From Streptomyces rapamycinicus NRRL 5491 (GTDB lineage: Bacteria; Actinomycetota; Actinomycetes; Streptomycetales; Streptomycetaceae), in contig NZ_CP085193.1 of assembly GCF_024298965.1 (NCBI RefSeq), forward strand, positions 12,152,001 through 12,216,000: DNA of 64,000 nt. Reading direction: 5' to 3'. This document shows positions 47,154 to 57,204 of the stretch, in pieces. The notes beneath the pieces are model-generated. The model ran no database searches. It was not told the origin of the DNA and saw only the letters and a list, made by a program, of their open reading frames with translations. Within the stretch, counting starts at the first letter, position 1. The number at the start of each line of letters is the position of its first letter. The translations under genes were made by a program, and so were the position numbers.

Positions 47154-48604
47154 AGGGCCACCTCCATGGCGTCGCCGACCGGCCCACGGCCCTGGCGGGC
47201 GATGTCGGACAGGCGGTTGAGGATCAGTTCGATGTCGTCGCGGGTGGTGCGGTGGTTGGTGACACAGATCCGTATGCCGTGGCGGCCGTCGAGGCGTGCC
47301 GGGCCGAGGAGCGCGGTGCCTTCCTCGATCAGCGTGGCGAGTACGGCGGTGTGGTCGGCCTCGGTGGCGTCCTTGATCCGGAAGCAGACGGCTGTCAGCG
47401 ATACGGGCGCCATGAGCTCCAGATCCGGAGCTGCCTCGATGAGGTCGGCCATGTACTGGGCGAGGTCGAGCGTGTGGTCTATCGCGGCCCGGAAGGCATC
47501 GACACCGAAGGCCTGCAGAGCGCTCCAAACCTTGAAAGCCTTGAAACTGCGGGACAGTTGGGGTCCGTAGTCCATGTAGTCGACCATCAGGGGATCTTCT
47601 TCCACGGTGAGGTACGAGGAAGGGAAGGCATAGGCCTGCGCCAGCTGGGTGCGGTCGCGTACCAGCAGACAGCCCGCCTCCAGGGGAGCGAACAGCAGCT
47701 TGTGCGGGTCGAGGGCGATGGAGTCCGCTCGGGCGCATGCCTCGAAGACCTCACGTTTGCGTTCGGACAGCACGAACAGCGCGCCGTATGCGCCATCGAG
47801 GTGCAGCCACAGATCCTGGCGCGTGCACACATCCGCTATGTCGGCGATCGGATCGATGGAGCCGCTGGTGACCGTTCCCGGGGTTGCGACGACGCAGAAC
47901 GGCTCCAGCCCGGCCGCCCGATCAGCGCGGATGGTCTCCTCCAGGACATCGACGCGCATGCGGTACCGGTCGTCGGTGGGGACATGGCGGACGTTGTTCA
48001 GGCCGATACCCAATATGGCGGCGGCCTTGTCGACACACCGGTGTGCTTCGGCGGAGGTGTACACCACCAGCTGGGGACCGGCCGTCTGCAGGCCCTGCTC
48101 GCGGAAGCGGGGGCGGCGGGCATGCAGGGCGGTGGTGAGAGCGTTGAGGGTGGCGATCGAACCGCCTCCGGTGAGGATCCCGCCCGCCTGATCACCGTAA
48201 CCGAACAGCCCGCACAGCCAGGTGATGACGGCGCGCTCGACCACGCTCGCGGCCGGTGAGAGCTGCCAGAAGTTGCAGTTCTGGTTGATGGTGGCGGCGA
48301 TCGCCTCGGCGTACGGGGCGATGCCGTTGGGCGGGCCGAGTACGTAGGCGAGGAACCGGGGATGGGCCACTGTGGTCGAGTTCGGGAGGATCTTCTGGTT
48401 GATCTCGCGGAAGAGTCCCTCCACTCCGATTCCCTTGTCGGGGAACGGCGTCGTCAGCAGGCCGGCGAGAACTTCGCGGTCCACATCGGGCACGAGGGGC
48501 CGCTGGGCAATGGACTGTTCGTAGTCGTCGAAGAACGTGGCCAGGAGTCGGCCTGCAGTCTCTCTGTCGTCTTCGTCCAGCCCGAGTATCGGTTTGTTGG
48601 GCAT
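47150..48604 (-). CDS. PLP-dependent group II amino-acid decarboxylase
   Basis: Intact, 484 residues from ATG 48604 (MPNKPILGLDEDD). Group II features are TTVAHPRFLAYVLGPPN, NFWQLSPAASVVERAVITWL, GGILTGGGSIATLNALTTAL, TPGTVTSGSIDPI, LWLHLDGAYGALF and the PLP lysine in SIALDPHKLLFAPLEAG. It resembles aromatic-L-amino-acid, tyrosine and 2,4-diaminobutyrate decarboxylases; the substrate cannot be fixed. It is divergent from an Lrp/AsnC gene, which probably regulates it. Confidence 0.88.
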   Translation of the reverse strand: MPNKPILGLDEDDRETAGRLLATFFDDYEQSIAQRPLVPDVDREVLAGLLTTPFPDKGIGVEGLFREINQKILPNSTTVAHPRFLAYVLGPPNGIAPYAEAIAATINQNCNFWQLSPAASVVERAVITWLCGLFGYGDQAGGILTGGGSIATLNALTTALHARRPRFREQGLQTAGPQLVVYTSAEAHRCVDKAAAILGIGLNNVRHVPTDDRYRMRVDVLEETIRADRAAGLEPFCVVATPGTVTSGSIDPIADIADVCTRQDLWLHLDGAYGALFVLSERKREVFEACARADSIALDPHKLLFAPLEAGCLLVRDRTQLAQAYAFPSSYLTVEEDPLMVDYMDYGPQLSRSFKAFKVWSALQAFGVDAFRAAIDHTLDLAQYMADLIEAAPDLELMAPVSLTAVCFRIKDATEADHTAVLATLIEEGTALLGPARLDGRHGIRICVTNHRTTRDDIELILNRLSDIARQGRGPVGDAMEVAL

Positions 48605-48718
48605 ATCTGAGTCTCCGGGTACGTGGTGGGCGCGTTGATAGGGGCATGCTAGCCACGACCCTGCCGCACGGGATGCCAAAGATGCCCTGAATTGCGGCGG
48701 ACATTAGCATGGGATGCC

Positions 48719-49180
48719 ATGGATAAGACGGATCGAGCAATCCTCGCGCACTTGATGGAGAACGGGCGTCTCGCCAACACCGAGCTGGCCGACCTCGTGG
48801 GCCTGTCCCCTTCCCCGTGCCTGCGCCGGGTGCGGCAACTCGAAAGCAGCGGCGTGATCACCGGCTACCATGCGGCGGCCGATCCAACCGCCATAGGCCG
48901 CGGGTTCCACGTGCTGCTGCATGTCGAGATGGCGGCGCAGGACAAGGGCACCATCGAGGCATTCGAAGCCGCGGTCACCGAGCTCGACGAGGTGGTGCAC
49001 TGCCTGCGGCTGTTCGGCCAGCCCGACTACCTGCTATGGGTCGCCGTACCCGACCTCCAGACCTACGAGCGCTTCTACATGGCCGAACTCACCGGTCTGC
49101 CCGGAGTGGCACGAACCAACTCGCAGTTCACCATGAAGACGATCAAGAGCACCCCGGGGCTGCCCATACCCTCACCGTGA
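48719..49180 (+). CDS. Lrp/AsnC-family transcriptional regulator
   Basis: Intact, 153 residues from ATG 48719. The helix-turn-helix is LANTELADLVGLSPSPCLRR, followed by LESSGVITGYHAAADPTAIG and the RAM ligand domain (VVHCLRLFGQPDYLLWVAVP). Lrp proteins sense amino acids. The divergent decarboxylase gene 114 bases away is the likely target. GGGATGCC occurs twice and GATGCC a third time in the intergenic DNA (48670-48720), which may be binding repeats. Confidence 0.88.
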   Translation: MDKTDRAILAHLMENGRLANTELADLVGLSPSPCLRRVRQLESSGVITGYHAAADPTAIGRGFHVLLHVEMAAQDKGTIEAFEAAVTELDEVVHCLRLFGQPDYLLWVAVPDLQTYERFYMAELTGLPGVARTNSQFTMKTIKSTPGLPIPSP

Positions 49181-49273
49181 ACCTTCGCCAACCGCATCAC
49201 CGTCCTCGACGGAGGCCGCGTGCATGAGGAAGGTATAAGGCCCGCGCCTGGCCCAGGAACTACGGTGTGCGTC

Positions 49274-49924
49274 ATGGCGAGAGGAACCGATCGTGCCGCC
49301 TTGGCCGCAGAGGTGTGCACCGCGCTGAAGAGGTGTTGCCCGGGCTCGAGTGCGGAGCCGACCGGCTCGCTGGCATCAGGCACGGCGGACTCCTTCAGCG
49401 ACATCGATATCGCGTGGGTGGTACCGGACGCGCGGTTCCCGGACTGCCTTGCTCGTGGGGTGGCGGCGCTGGGAGAGGTCCAGCCGGTCGGCAGCGTGCG
49501 CAGCGACCCGGACTTCCACCACTCCGACCGTCGGCGCCTGCTGTTCGTCCGCTTCGCAGGGGTGCCGCTGTTCTGGCGGCTAGATCTGGATGTCCGCACC
49601 GCATCGGTCGCGGGCGACCCGCACTACGACGAGGGGAACCCGGCAGCACGCGCCCGTGAAGACGAGTGGTCACGGCCCGCCAGCGCCCTGGCCAACGCCA
49701 TCGGCGCGGTCAAAGCGGTGGCCCGCAAGCGGGAGGCTGAGGCCCGCGGTCTGCTGGACCGGGGGTTCGCACGGATCGGCGAGGATGACCGGGCCACCGG
49801 CGACTGGGCGAACGACGTGACCCGGCTCGCGCGCGTCGCCGCACTGCGCGATTCCGCCCTGACGGACCTGGCCGCCCAGGTCATCGAGCTCGCGGCCCGG
49901 CACCTCGGCAGCGGCAGCGCCTGA
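49274..49924 (+). CDS. Nucleotidyltransferase-fold protein
   Basis: Intact, 216 residues from ATG 49274. The N-terminal GSLASGTADSFSDIDIAWVV is the GS-x(9)-DxD motif of minimal nucleotidyltransferases, and the third acidic strand is LFWRLDLDVRTAS. The C-terminal helical half (ASALANAIGAVKAVARKREA) is similar to aminoglycoside- or antitoxin-like transferases. It could modify a small molecule or act in a toxin-antitoxin context, but no partner gene is adjacent. Confidence 0.7.
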   Translation: MARGTDRAALAAEVCTALKRCCPGSSAEPTGSLASGTADSFSDIDIAWVVPDARFPDCLARGVAALGEVQPVGSVRSDPDFHHSDRRRLLFVRFAGVPLFWRLDLDVRTASVAGDPHYDEGNPAARAREDEWSRPASALANAIGAVKAVARKREAEARGLLDRGFARIGEDDRATGDWANDVTRLARVAALRDSALTDLAAQVIELAARHLGSGSA

Positions 49925-50019
49925 CGCGACCACCACCGGATTGGGATTCGGCTGGCCGGTGCCGGTTTCCTCGGCCGGCTGGGGCGGCGGCGCCTTCCGG
50001 GCCAGGCGCCGGGCACCAC

Positions 50020-50196
50020 CGCACCCAGTACCGGTCGGTGCTCGAGAAGATCCGCGTCCCCTGGATCGGGGGGCCGGGTCGGCCGTGCAAGAAGCCCGGC
50101 AGCCGCACCGCGGACAAGGCCTACGGCAACAGCCCCTGCCGCGAGTACCTCCGGTGCCGGAGCGTTCGGCACACCGTTTGGAGTGAGACGCGCCAG
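50020..50196 (+). pseudogene. IS5-like transposase fragment
   Basis: The frame reads VLEKIRVPWIGGPGRPCKKP, GSRTADKAYGNSPCREYLRC and RSVRHTVWSETRQR. This is the DDE-transposase segment RxPRxRPxxxxADKAYxxxxxRxYLRRRxIRHTIPE of IS5-family elements in Streptomyces, with several residues changed. Only about 55 residues remain and no terminal inverted repeats are visible, so it is an old relic. Confidence 0.6.
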
Positions 50197-50275
50197 CGCT
50201 GGTGCGCGTGGCGACAGACGATGCGTCAGCTCGGCAGCGCATACTCGGGTGGAGCTCATTCTCCCGGGAGGCGTC

Positions 50276-51250
50276 GTGCCGCAGTCGGAGCCAGCTGACG
50301 CACGGATGCGGGCCTGCGGGGTCGCCGAAGTGTCCGGTCCGGTCCAGTCGCTACGGCTGCCCAGGCCCCAGTCACCCGGGCCAGGCGAGATCTTGCTCGA
50401 CGTGCTGGCCGCCGGGGTCGGCGCCTGGGACCAGCTGCTTGCCTCCAGCAAATGGGACGTGGGCCTGCGCCTTCCGGCGGCCCTCGGGGTGGAGGGCGCA
50501 GGTCGTGTCGTCGCCGTGGGTCCGGATGTCACGGCCCCTGCCGTGGGTGACCTGGTGCTGGCGCACAGTGCTCCGCTGCCCGGGCACAGCGGCTTTTGGG
50601 CCGAGCAGGCGCTGCTGCGAGCCGCGGACGCGGCACCTCTGCCCGAAGGCCTGGACCCGGCGCGGGCGGCGGCCCTCCCCATCAACGGCCTGACCGCCTG
50701 TCAGGCTCTGGACTGGTTGGACCTGTCCAGCGGCATGCACCTGCTGGTGACGAACGGAGCGGGAGTGACCGGAGCCCTCGTCCTGCAACTCGCGGTCGCG
50801 GCCGGAGTCCATGTGACGGCGACGGCGTCCCCCCGTTCCTTTGACCGGCTGCGCGGCCTGGGCGCGACAGACGTCATCGACTACCGCCGCCCCGCCTGGC
50901 CGCGCGAGGTCGGTCGCACCTTCGACGCGGCGCTCGCCGCAGCCGCCGGAACGGCCGCCACCGCCGGGGAACTCGTCCGCCCCGGCGGTCGGCTGTGCTC
51001 CATCACCTCGGACGCCCCGCCCGCGAGCGCTGAACTCACTTCGACCGATCTCTACGTCCGTCCGGACGCAGAGACTCTCGCTGTCCTCGCCGGCCAGCTC
51101 CGCGACGGCGTACTCGACCTGCCCACAGAGGTACTTCCCCTTGATGAGGGCCCCGACGCCTTCGACCGGTCATCAAGGGGCCTCACCAGCGGAACCAAGC
51201 TCGTGCTCCGCGTCACCGGCCCAGCTTCCTCGGACACCATGCCGACGTAG
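50276..51250 (+). CDS. Zinc-independent quinone oxidoreductase-like MDR protein
   Basis: Intact, 324 residues from GTG 50276 (GGGAGG four bases upstream); an internal ATG at 50306 is the alternative. MDR features: PGEILLDVLAAGVGAWDQLL, LGVEGAGRVVAVG, LPINGLTACQALDWLDLSSG, the NADPH loop TNGAGVTGALVLQLAVAAGV and GATDVIDYRRP. It probably reduces quinones or enones. It follows transposase debris, and nothing adjacent points to a specific pathway. Confidence 0.83.
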   Translation: MPQSEPADARMRACGVAEVSGPVQSLRLPRPQSPGPGEILLDVLAAGVGAWDQLLASSKWDVGLRLPAALGVEGAGRVVAVGPDVTAPAVGDLVLAHSAPLPGHSGFWAEQALLRAADAAPLPEGLDPARAAALPINGLTACQALDWLDLSSGMHLLVTNGAGVTGALVLQLAVAAGVHVTATASPRSFDRLRGLGATDVIDYRRPAWPREVGRTFDAALAAAAGTAATAGELVRPGGRLCSITSDAPPASAELTSTDLYVRPDAETLAVLAGQLRDGVLDLPTEVLPLDEGPDAFDRSSRGLTSGTKLVLRVTGPASSDTMPT

Positions 51251-51470
51251 AAGCCCCAGCCCTTTAACTCGTTCGACTTCGTCTTCCACGGCGGTTTTTG
51301 AAGTAAATCGTGCGAGGGCCTCGACTGAGTACCGGCACTTCACCAGATAAGACGTCCTCTTAATGGAAAATACGGAAAAGGCTCCGGGGCCGGCGTGCCA
51401 GTAGGTGGGACCTGGCGTACGCTGAGCAGATGTAGGGAGTTCTGTGGTGCAGATGTGAAAGGACACCCGT

Positions 51471-51938
51471 ATGAGAATGCGTGCCACGATCGGTAAGGGT
51501 CTTCAGAGCGCAGGATTCTCAACGATCCGCTATGGACTGGCACTCAATCTCCTGTCGATTGGGCGGCTGAAGTTCGAAAGTTATGAGGTCGAGAACATTC
51601 GGCCCTTGATCACCGCGAGCCCTGTATTCTCGCGACTCCTCACCGAATTCGGCGAACAAAAACTGGCCAGGGTCATCGGTGTAACAGAGATGGTTGTGGG
51701 ATCACTGATCGCGGCGAGACCGTTCGCGCCGAGAGCCTCGGCACTAGGAAGCCTGGGGGCTGCGGGGATATTCGCCACGACTCTCAGTTTCCTGGCCACA
51801 ACGCCCGAGGCATGGCAGGAGCGGCGCGGAGAACCAAAGCTCTCTCTCGCCGGCCAGTTCCTGGTGAAAGACATCGTGTTGCTGGGGGCTTCCCTGCTCA
51901 CGGCTGCCGAATCTCTGCAGACCGGACAGCGCACGTAG
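51471..51938 (+). CDS. DUF417 (YkgB/RclC-like) membrane protein
   Basis: Intact, 155 residues. Four predicted membrane segments; family motifs RYGLALNLLSIGRLKFESYE, PLITASPVFSRL, VIGVTEMVVGSLIAARPF, SFLATTPEAW and LAGQFLVKDIVLLGASLL. Members include RclC of the hypochlorite/reactive-chlorine response. Its codons and the 220-bp upstream region are less GC-rich than the surroundings, which may mark acquired DNA. Confidence 0.82.
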   Translation: MRMRATIGKGLQSAGFSTIRYGLALNLLSIGRLKFESYEVENIRPLITASPVFSRLLTEFGEQKLARVIGVTEMVVGSLIAARPFAPRASALGSLGAAGIFATTLSFLATTPEAWQERRGEPKLSLAGQFLVKDIVLLGASLLTAAESLQTGQRT

Positions 51939-52030
51939 TCCACCACCACGTGTACCGTGCCATCAACAATAAGTCGGCGCTTTTGCCAAACGGCTCCCGA
52001 TTTTGCTCGACAATTCCCGGGGAGCGGCAG

Positions 52031-53993
52031 ATGGACGCATCGGACGAACTCCTTGAGAGGGCCACCCCGTCGGCTCTCGTGACCCTGGATGGCGTCATCC
52101 GCCGCCTCAACGCCGCGATGGCCACGGCGCTGGGCAGGCCGTGGGAGCAGTGCGTAGGTCGCGCCTTCAGCGAGCTCTTGCCCGACAATCAGCGCCTCGC
52201 GGCCGAAAGCCTGCTGACACACGGGGCCACGGCGAAGAGGCTTGCGATGCGTGTGCTGGAGTTCCCCGGAACAGGCACGGCATCTGTGGTCTGCCTTGTC
52301 GAGGCGCGGCCGGTGAGGGATCCCGCAGGCGGTGCGCAGCTTGTGTGGGTGCATTCGTTGGACGCCAAGCACGACCTGGGCGGTTTGCTGATCCCGTTCC
52401 AGCTTGCGGCCAGGTCCGCCGGCCTCGGCCTGTGCATGTGTTCACCCCATGAGCACCAGGTGGAGTGGATGGGCGGCGCACCTGCTCTGGCCGCGCTTTT
52501 CCCACAAGCGTCCGTATCCCTGTCCATGGTGGTCCGGCAAGTCCACCCTGATGACCGCAAGGGCCTGCGGCGGCTGATGCGCTCGGACGCCGCCCAGTCC
52601 CCTGGATCAGGTCGCGGTTCCTTACCGAGCACGGTGGCTGGCGCGTACTGGCCAGCCAGACTCGCAGGGTCACGTTGGGGTATGCCGGTCCCGAAAGGGT
52701 CTTCGGGGTGATCCGCGACGACACCCAGGTGGAGGCGCGCCGGGAGGAAATGCTGGCCGCCGTGAGCGCTGAGCGGCAGCGCACCGAGGAGATCGCCGCA
52801 TTCTCCTCCGCCCTGTTCACCGCCGCCACCGAGCAGGAACTGCAGCAGGTCGTCCTGACCCGGCTGGCCGCGGCCTTCGGCGGTACCGGCGCCCTCTTCG
52901 CGCTCGTCGACGACGGGCGCCTGCGGGTTTCCTCGGATGCCCAGATCCCCACCTGGCAGGCCGACGCCCTGCACGGCCTGTCGCTGGATGAGGACCGCCC
53001 ACTGCCCAGCGCGATCCGCACCGGCCGGCCGGAGTTCATCCCCAACCGGGAGGAGCTCGCCCGTCGTTGGCCGCACGAAGACAGCCTGCCCTTCCGGCGG
53101 CCCGGCCCCGACCTCGCCATGTCGATCACCCCCCTCAGCCCGGTGGGCGACCGGCCGCTGGGCGCCTGGGCGGTGACGTACGACAGCGAGTGCCTCCCGT
53201 CCCCGGAGCAGCTCGCCTTCATGACCACTCTGGCCGAGCTGGCAGGCCAGGCACTCAGGCGCATCAGGTTGCAACAAGCCCACATCGAACTGTCAACAGC
53301 GCTCCAGCAGAGCATGCTCCCCACACTGCCCGAGCACCTCCCGGGCCTGAAGATCGCCGCCCGCTACAGCCCAGCCGGTACGGGCTCGATATCGGCGGAG
53401 ACTGGTACGACGCGTTCCTCCTGCCCGATGGTGCGGTCGCACTGGAGATCGGCGACGTCCAAGGGCATGACGTGGACGCCGCAGCTTTCATGGGACAGGT
53501 GCGCTCGTCCATGCGCGCGATCACCACCCACGAACCGGGTCCGGGAGCCGTGCTGACACGCACCAACGAGCTGCTCGTCACAATGGACGCACCACGCTTC
53601 GCCAGCTGCACCATGCTGCGCATCGATCCGCGCGACGGACAGGTCATCGGCACCAGCGCGGGCCACGTGCCGCTGCTCTTGGCGCGCGACGACGGCAGCC
53701 ACGACATCCGCACACTCTCCGGCGGGCCGGTACTGGGAGTCGTGCCCGAGACCGACTACCCCGAGAAGACCTTCACGCTGGAAAAGAACACGGCGCTGGT
53801 CCTGGTCACCGACGGCGTCGTCGAAGGGCCGGGGCTGACCCTGGAAGCCGGGCTGGAACGAGCGGGAACGCTGGCCGGCCAGGCCCTCCACGACCGCCTC
53901 GACGTCGAGGCGACGGCAGACCGGATCCTCGACGCCGCGGTCGCGGTGGATCACCTCGACGACGTGGCCGTACTGGTGATCCGACGCGCTTAG
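52031..53993 (+). CDS. PAS/GAF-domain PP2C-type serine phosphatase (two frameshifts)
   Basis: About 653 residues joined. A PAS domain (SALVTLDGVIRRLNAAMATA), a second PAS-like part (RQVHPDDRKGLRRLMR), a GAF domain (LQQVVLTRLAAAFGGTGALF) and a C-terminal SpoIIE-type PP2C domain (DIGGDWYDAFLLPDGAVALE, IGDVQGHDVDAAAFM, GHVPLLLARDDG, LVLVTDGVVE, HLDDVAVLVIRR) with metal-binding Asp residues. Such proteins dephosphorylate anti-sigma antagonists in response to signals and are abundant in Streptomyces. Single-base losses lie near 52610 and 53385. No anti-sigma gene is adjacent. Confidence 0.85.
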
Positions 53994-54148
53994 AGGCCGA
54001 GCAGCTCGGCAGCCGGCACTGACCACCGTTGGTGACCATCACCAGCGCACAGTTTCTGCGCGGGCTCGAAGGTTGTCTCGCCGTAGTCGGCGTCGCACAG
54101 TATGCCGCCGGTTTCCTTCCCGGAGCTGTCGCTGGGGCCCGAGTCCCC
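53990..54148 (-). pseudogene. C-terminal remnant of an unidentified protein
   Basis: The minus strand reads SSGKETGGILCDADYGETTF, EPAQKLCAGDGHQRWSVPAA and ELLGL, then a stop at 53990-53992 that overlaps the phosphatase stop. Two spaced Cys and the tidy end look like a real protein tail, but the frame is closed upstream after about 52 codons with no start. The rest of 53994-54280 shows nothing else. Confidence 0.4.
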
Positions 54149-54280
54149 TCACGCCGGCGCGCGCATCTTGTCGTGACCCACGAGGATGGGTGCTAGGAAA
54201 ACCGAATGCCGGAGACTTGTAAAGCTGGCCGCGATGAGTCGGCATCCCGCAAACGCAGCTCCCTGGAAGGGAGGGACACT

Positions 54281-55641
54281 GTGGCGCGCCTCAGGATTCT
54301 CGTCGTGGGCGCGGGCTTCGCGGGCGTCGCCTGCGTGGGCCGCCTGGAGCGCCGGCTGGCTCCCGGCGCCGCGGACATCGCGCTCGTCACGCCGGTCTCC
54401 TACCAGCTGTATCTGCCGCTGCTGCCGCAGGTCGCGGCGGGCATACTCACTCCGCAGTCGGTGGCGCTGTCGCTGCGCCGCGGAAGGTACCGCACCAGGA
54501 TTATCCCCGGCCTTGCCATCGGAGTGGACGCCCGAGCGAAGGTCTGCGTCGTCCGCCGGATCACCGGGGAACTGACGAACGAGCGCTACGACTACATCGT
54601 GCTCGCGCCCGGCAGCGTGACCCGCACCTTCGACATCCCCGGTCTGAAGGAACACGGCGCGGTATGAAAACGCTCGCCGAGGCCGCGTACCTGAGGGACC
54701 ACGTCATCGCCCAGCTCGACCTGGCCGATGCCGCTGTCGACGAGCAGGAGAAGATCTCCCGACTGCAGTTCGTTGTCGTCGGAGGCGGCTACGCGGGCAC
54801 TGAGACGGCGGCCTGCCTGCAGCGGCTCACCACCCACGCGGTGCGGCGCTACCCACGGCTCGATCCAAGCCTGATCAGGTGGCACCTGATTGACATCGCG
54901 CCGAAACTCATGCCCGAGCTGGGCGACAAGCTCGGCCGCAGCGCCATGGAGGTGCTCCAGCGGCGCGGGGTAGAGATCTCGCTCGGCGTGTCCGTCGCCG
55001 AGGCGAGGCCGGAGCAGGTCACCTTCACCAACGGCCGGGTCGTCCCCTCCCGGACCTTGATCTGGACCGCGGGAGTGGTCGCCAGCCCGCTGGTGGGAAC
55101 GCTGGGGGCCGAGACGGTACATGGACGGCTCGCCGTCACCGCGCAGATGACGCTGCCTGGCTTCGACGGCGTCTTCGCGCTGGGGGACGGCGCCGCCGTA
55201 CCCGACCTGGAGGGCGGCGGCGGCGCGGTCTGCCCGCCCACCGCGCAGCACGCCCACCGGCAGGCCAAGACAGCGGCGGACAACGTCATCGCCGCGCTCC
55301 GCGGCGAGCCGCTTCGGTCCTACCGGCACAGGGACCTCGGTCTGGTGGTCGACCTGGGCGGCAGGGACGCGGTCGCCAAGCCGGTGGGCGTCGAACTGCA
55401 TGGGATGCCCGCGCAGGCGGTGGCCCGGGGCTACCACGTGGGGGCGATGCGAACCAATGTCGCCAAGGCACGGGTGTTGACGAACTGGATACTGAACGCG
55501 GCCGCGGGCGACGACTTCGTACGGATCGGGTTCCTCGCTGAGGAACAGCCGTCGCTGCGGCACTTCGAACAGACCGACGCCTACCTGACACCGCGGCAGG
55601 TGCGGGAGCACACCGCCTCACTCAACGCCCACCAGGGCTGA
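54281..55641 (+). CDS. ndh: Type II NADH dehydrogenase (one frameshift)
   Basis: About 453 residues from GTG 54281 (GGAAGGGAGGGA upstream). The first dinucleotide loop is RILVVGAGFAGVACVGRLE, then YIVLAPGSVTRTFDIPGLKE, KTLAEAAYLRDHV, the second loop FVVVGGGYAGTETAACLQRL, RTLIWTAGVVASPLV and FALGDGAAVPD. NDH-2 oxidises NADH and reduces membrane quinones without proton pumping. One base is lost near 54662 (EHGA to MKTLAEA). It is shorter at the C-terminus than forms with a membrane-anchoring tail. Confidence 0.87.
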
Positions 55642-55685
55642 CGCCGCCGCCCCGGCCTGCCGTCGAAGGCGCCGAGCGCCCACCG

Positions 55686-55802
55686 GTTCCGGCGCCCGTT
55701 ATCGCGAAGGCGCTCGGTTACCACGACAAGACAGCCACTCGCCTGGTCACGGAAGCCGGGGGAACCTGGAGCCGATACGCCCCTGGCGACCACACACGGT
55801 GA
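55686..55802 (+). pseudogene. C-terminal fragment of an orphan (integrase- or phage-type) protein
   Basis: The frame reads IAKALGYHDKTATRLVTEAG, GTWSRYAPGDHTR and stops at 55800-55802. Only about 37 residues are present, with no start. It recalls the tails of Streptomyces mobile-element proteins, but I cannot name the family with certainty. Confidence 0.35.
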
Positions 55803-55881
55803 CACCAGGACCGACCTCAACGAGGAATACGCGACACCTCAACACGCGAGCCACCAGTCCCGAGGCCGACATAGCTGAGCG

Positions 55882-56040
55882 TCGGCGTGCTCGCAGTGGA
55901 CGCGGACGGGTACCGGGCGCTGGTCTCCTACGGCGAGGTCGTCCCGGGCTCCGGCAACCGGGGCGCGATCCTGGCCGTCGAGCAGGACGGGGCACCGCTG
56001 GCCCGACCCCGGCTGGTCGTGATCGGCGAGGTCACCGAGG
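55882..56040 (+). pseudogene. C-terminal fragment of a molybdopterin-dependent oxidoreductase-like protein
   Basis: The frame reads VDADGYRALVSYGEVVPGSG, NRGAILAVEQDGAPLARPRL and VVIGEVTEG. The pattern xxDGYRAxxSxGExxP...LAxxxDGxPLxxPRLVVxGD is that of sulfite-oxidase-fold molybdopterin enzymes. The fragment is cut off where the convergent aldo/keto reductase gene ends, so it was probably truncated by recombination. Confidence 0.45.
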
Positions 56041-57021
56041 GATCTCAGCGGTGTGCGCGGGGGTGTAGCGCTCGCCCACTACCTGGTCGCTCAGCGGGTC
56101 CAGCGCGGCCAGCGCCTCGGCGTCGAGGGTGAGCTCCAGCGCGGCCGCGTTCTGCTCCAGCCGGGCCGGGCTGCGGGTGCCCGGAATGGTCGCCACCGCC
56201 ACCCCGAGCCGCTCGGCCTGGGCGTACACCCAGGCCAGCGCCACCTGGGCCGGGGTGGCACCCAGCTGGTCGGCCACCGCGCGCACGGTCTGCGCGATCT
56301 TCTCGTTGGCCTCGCCCGCCTCGCCGGCGAAGCGGGGGTTGGTGCGCCGGAAGTCCTTCTCGCCCAGCGTGGAGCGGTCCAGGGCGCCGGTCAGGAACCC
56401 CCGCCCCAGCGGCGAGTACGGCACCAACCCGACCCCCAGCTCGGCCATCACCGGGGTGACCGCCTCGACGTCGCGGCTCCACAGCGAGTACTCGCTCTGC
56501 ACCGCGGTGATCGGGTACACCGCGTGCGCCCGGCGCAGCAGCTCGCCGTCGACCTCGGACAGGCCCAGATGGCGGACCTTGCCCGCCTCGACCAGCTCGG
56601 CCATCGCCCCGACGGTCTCCTCGATCTCCACGTCCTGGGGCGGGCGGTGGGCGTAGTACAGATCGATCACCTCGACGCCCAGCCGCAGCAGCGAAGCGTC
56701 GCAGGCGCGCAGCACGTAGTCCCGGGCACCGCGGATGCGGCGTGCCCGGTCACCGGCGCTGCGGTCGATGCCGAACTTGGTGGCCAGCTGCACCTGGTCC
56801 CGGCGGCCGTGGATGGCCCGGCCCACCAGCACCTCGTTGTGCCCGGTGCCGTAGGCGTCGGCGGTGTCCAGGAACGTGATGCCCAGCTCCAGGGCCCGGT
56901 TGATGGTGGCCAGGCCGCCGTCCCAGTCGGCGGCGCCGTAGCTCTCGCTCATCCCCATGCACCCCAGGCCCATCGCGCTGACGGTGAGACCGGGCGAGCC
57001 GAGCGTGGTTCGGGTGATCAT
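56032..57021 (-). CDS. Aldo/keto reductase
   Basis: Intact, 329 residues from ATG 57021 (MITRTTLGSPGLTVSAMGLG). Catalytic tetrad: Asp and Tyr in LDTADAYGTGHNEVLVG, Lys in QLATKFGID, His in YYAHRPPQDV. NADPH-binding C-terminal motif TIPGTRSPARLEQNAAAL. It belongs to the AKR group around YajO/IolS-like oxidoreductases; substrate unknown. It is flanked on both sides by gene debris. Confidence 0.88.
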   Translation of the reverse strand: MITRTTLGSPGLTVSAMGLGCMGMSESYGAADWDGGLATINRALELGITFLDTADAYGTGHNEVLVGRAIHGRRDQVQLATKFGIDRSAGDRARRIRGARDYVLRACDASLLRLGVEVIDLYYAHRPPQDVEIEETVGAMAELVEAGKVRHLGLSEVDGELLRRAHAVYPITAVQSEYSLWSRDVEAVTPVMAELGVGLVPYSPLGRGFLTGALDRSTLGEKDFRRTNPRFAGEAGEANEKIAQTVRAVADQLGATPAQVALAWVYAQAERLGVAVATIPGTRSPARLEQNAAALELTLDAEALAALDPLSDQVVGERYTPAHTAEIPR

Positions 57022-57204
57022 GCGCGGATACTCCTCCTGCCCGGCGGACCGGGCGGTACCTCGAGGGCTGACGAACGCCTCGACACTAGGATTTGGAGCG
57101 CGCTCGAAGTCAAGCCGGAGGACCGGCCCCCGCCGGCGGGTCAGGGTGAGGGTAAAACGGTCCACCGGCAACAGGTGGCCATAGGGCCCGGACACCGCGC
57201 AGAC

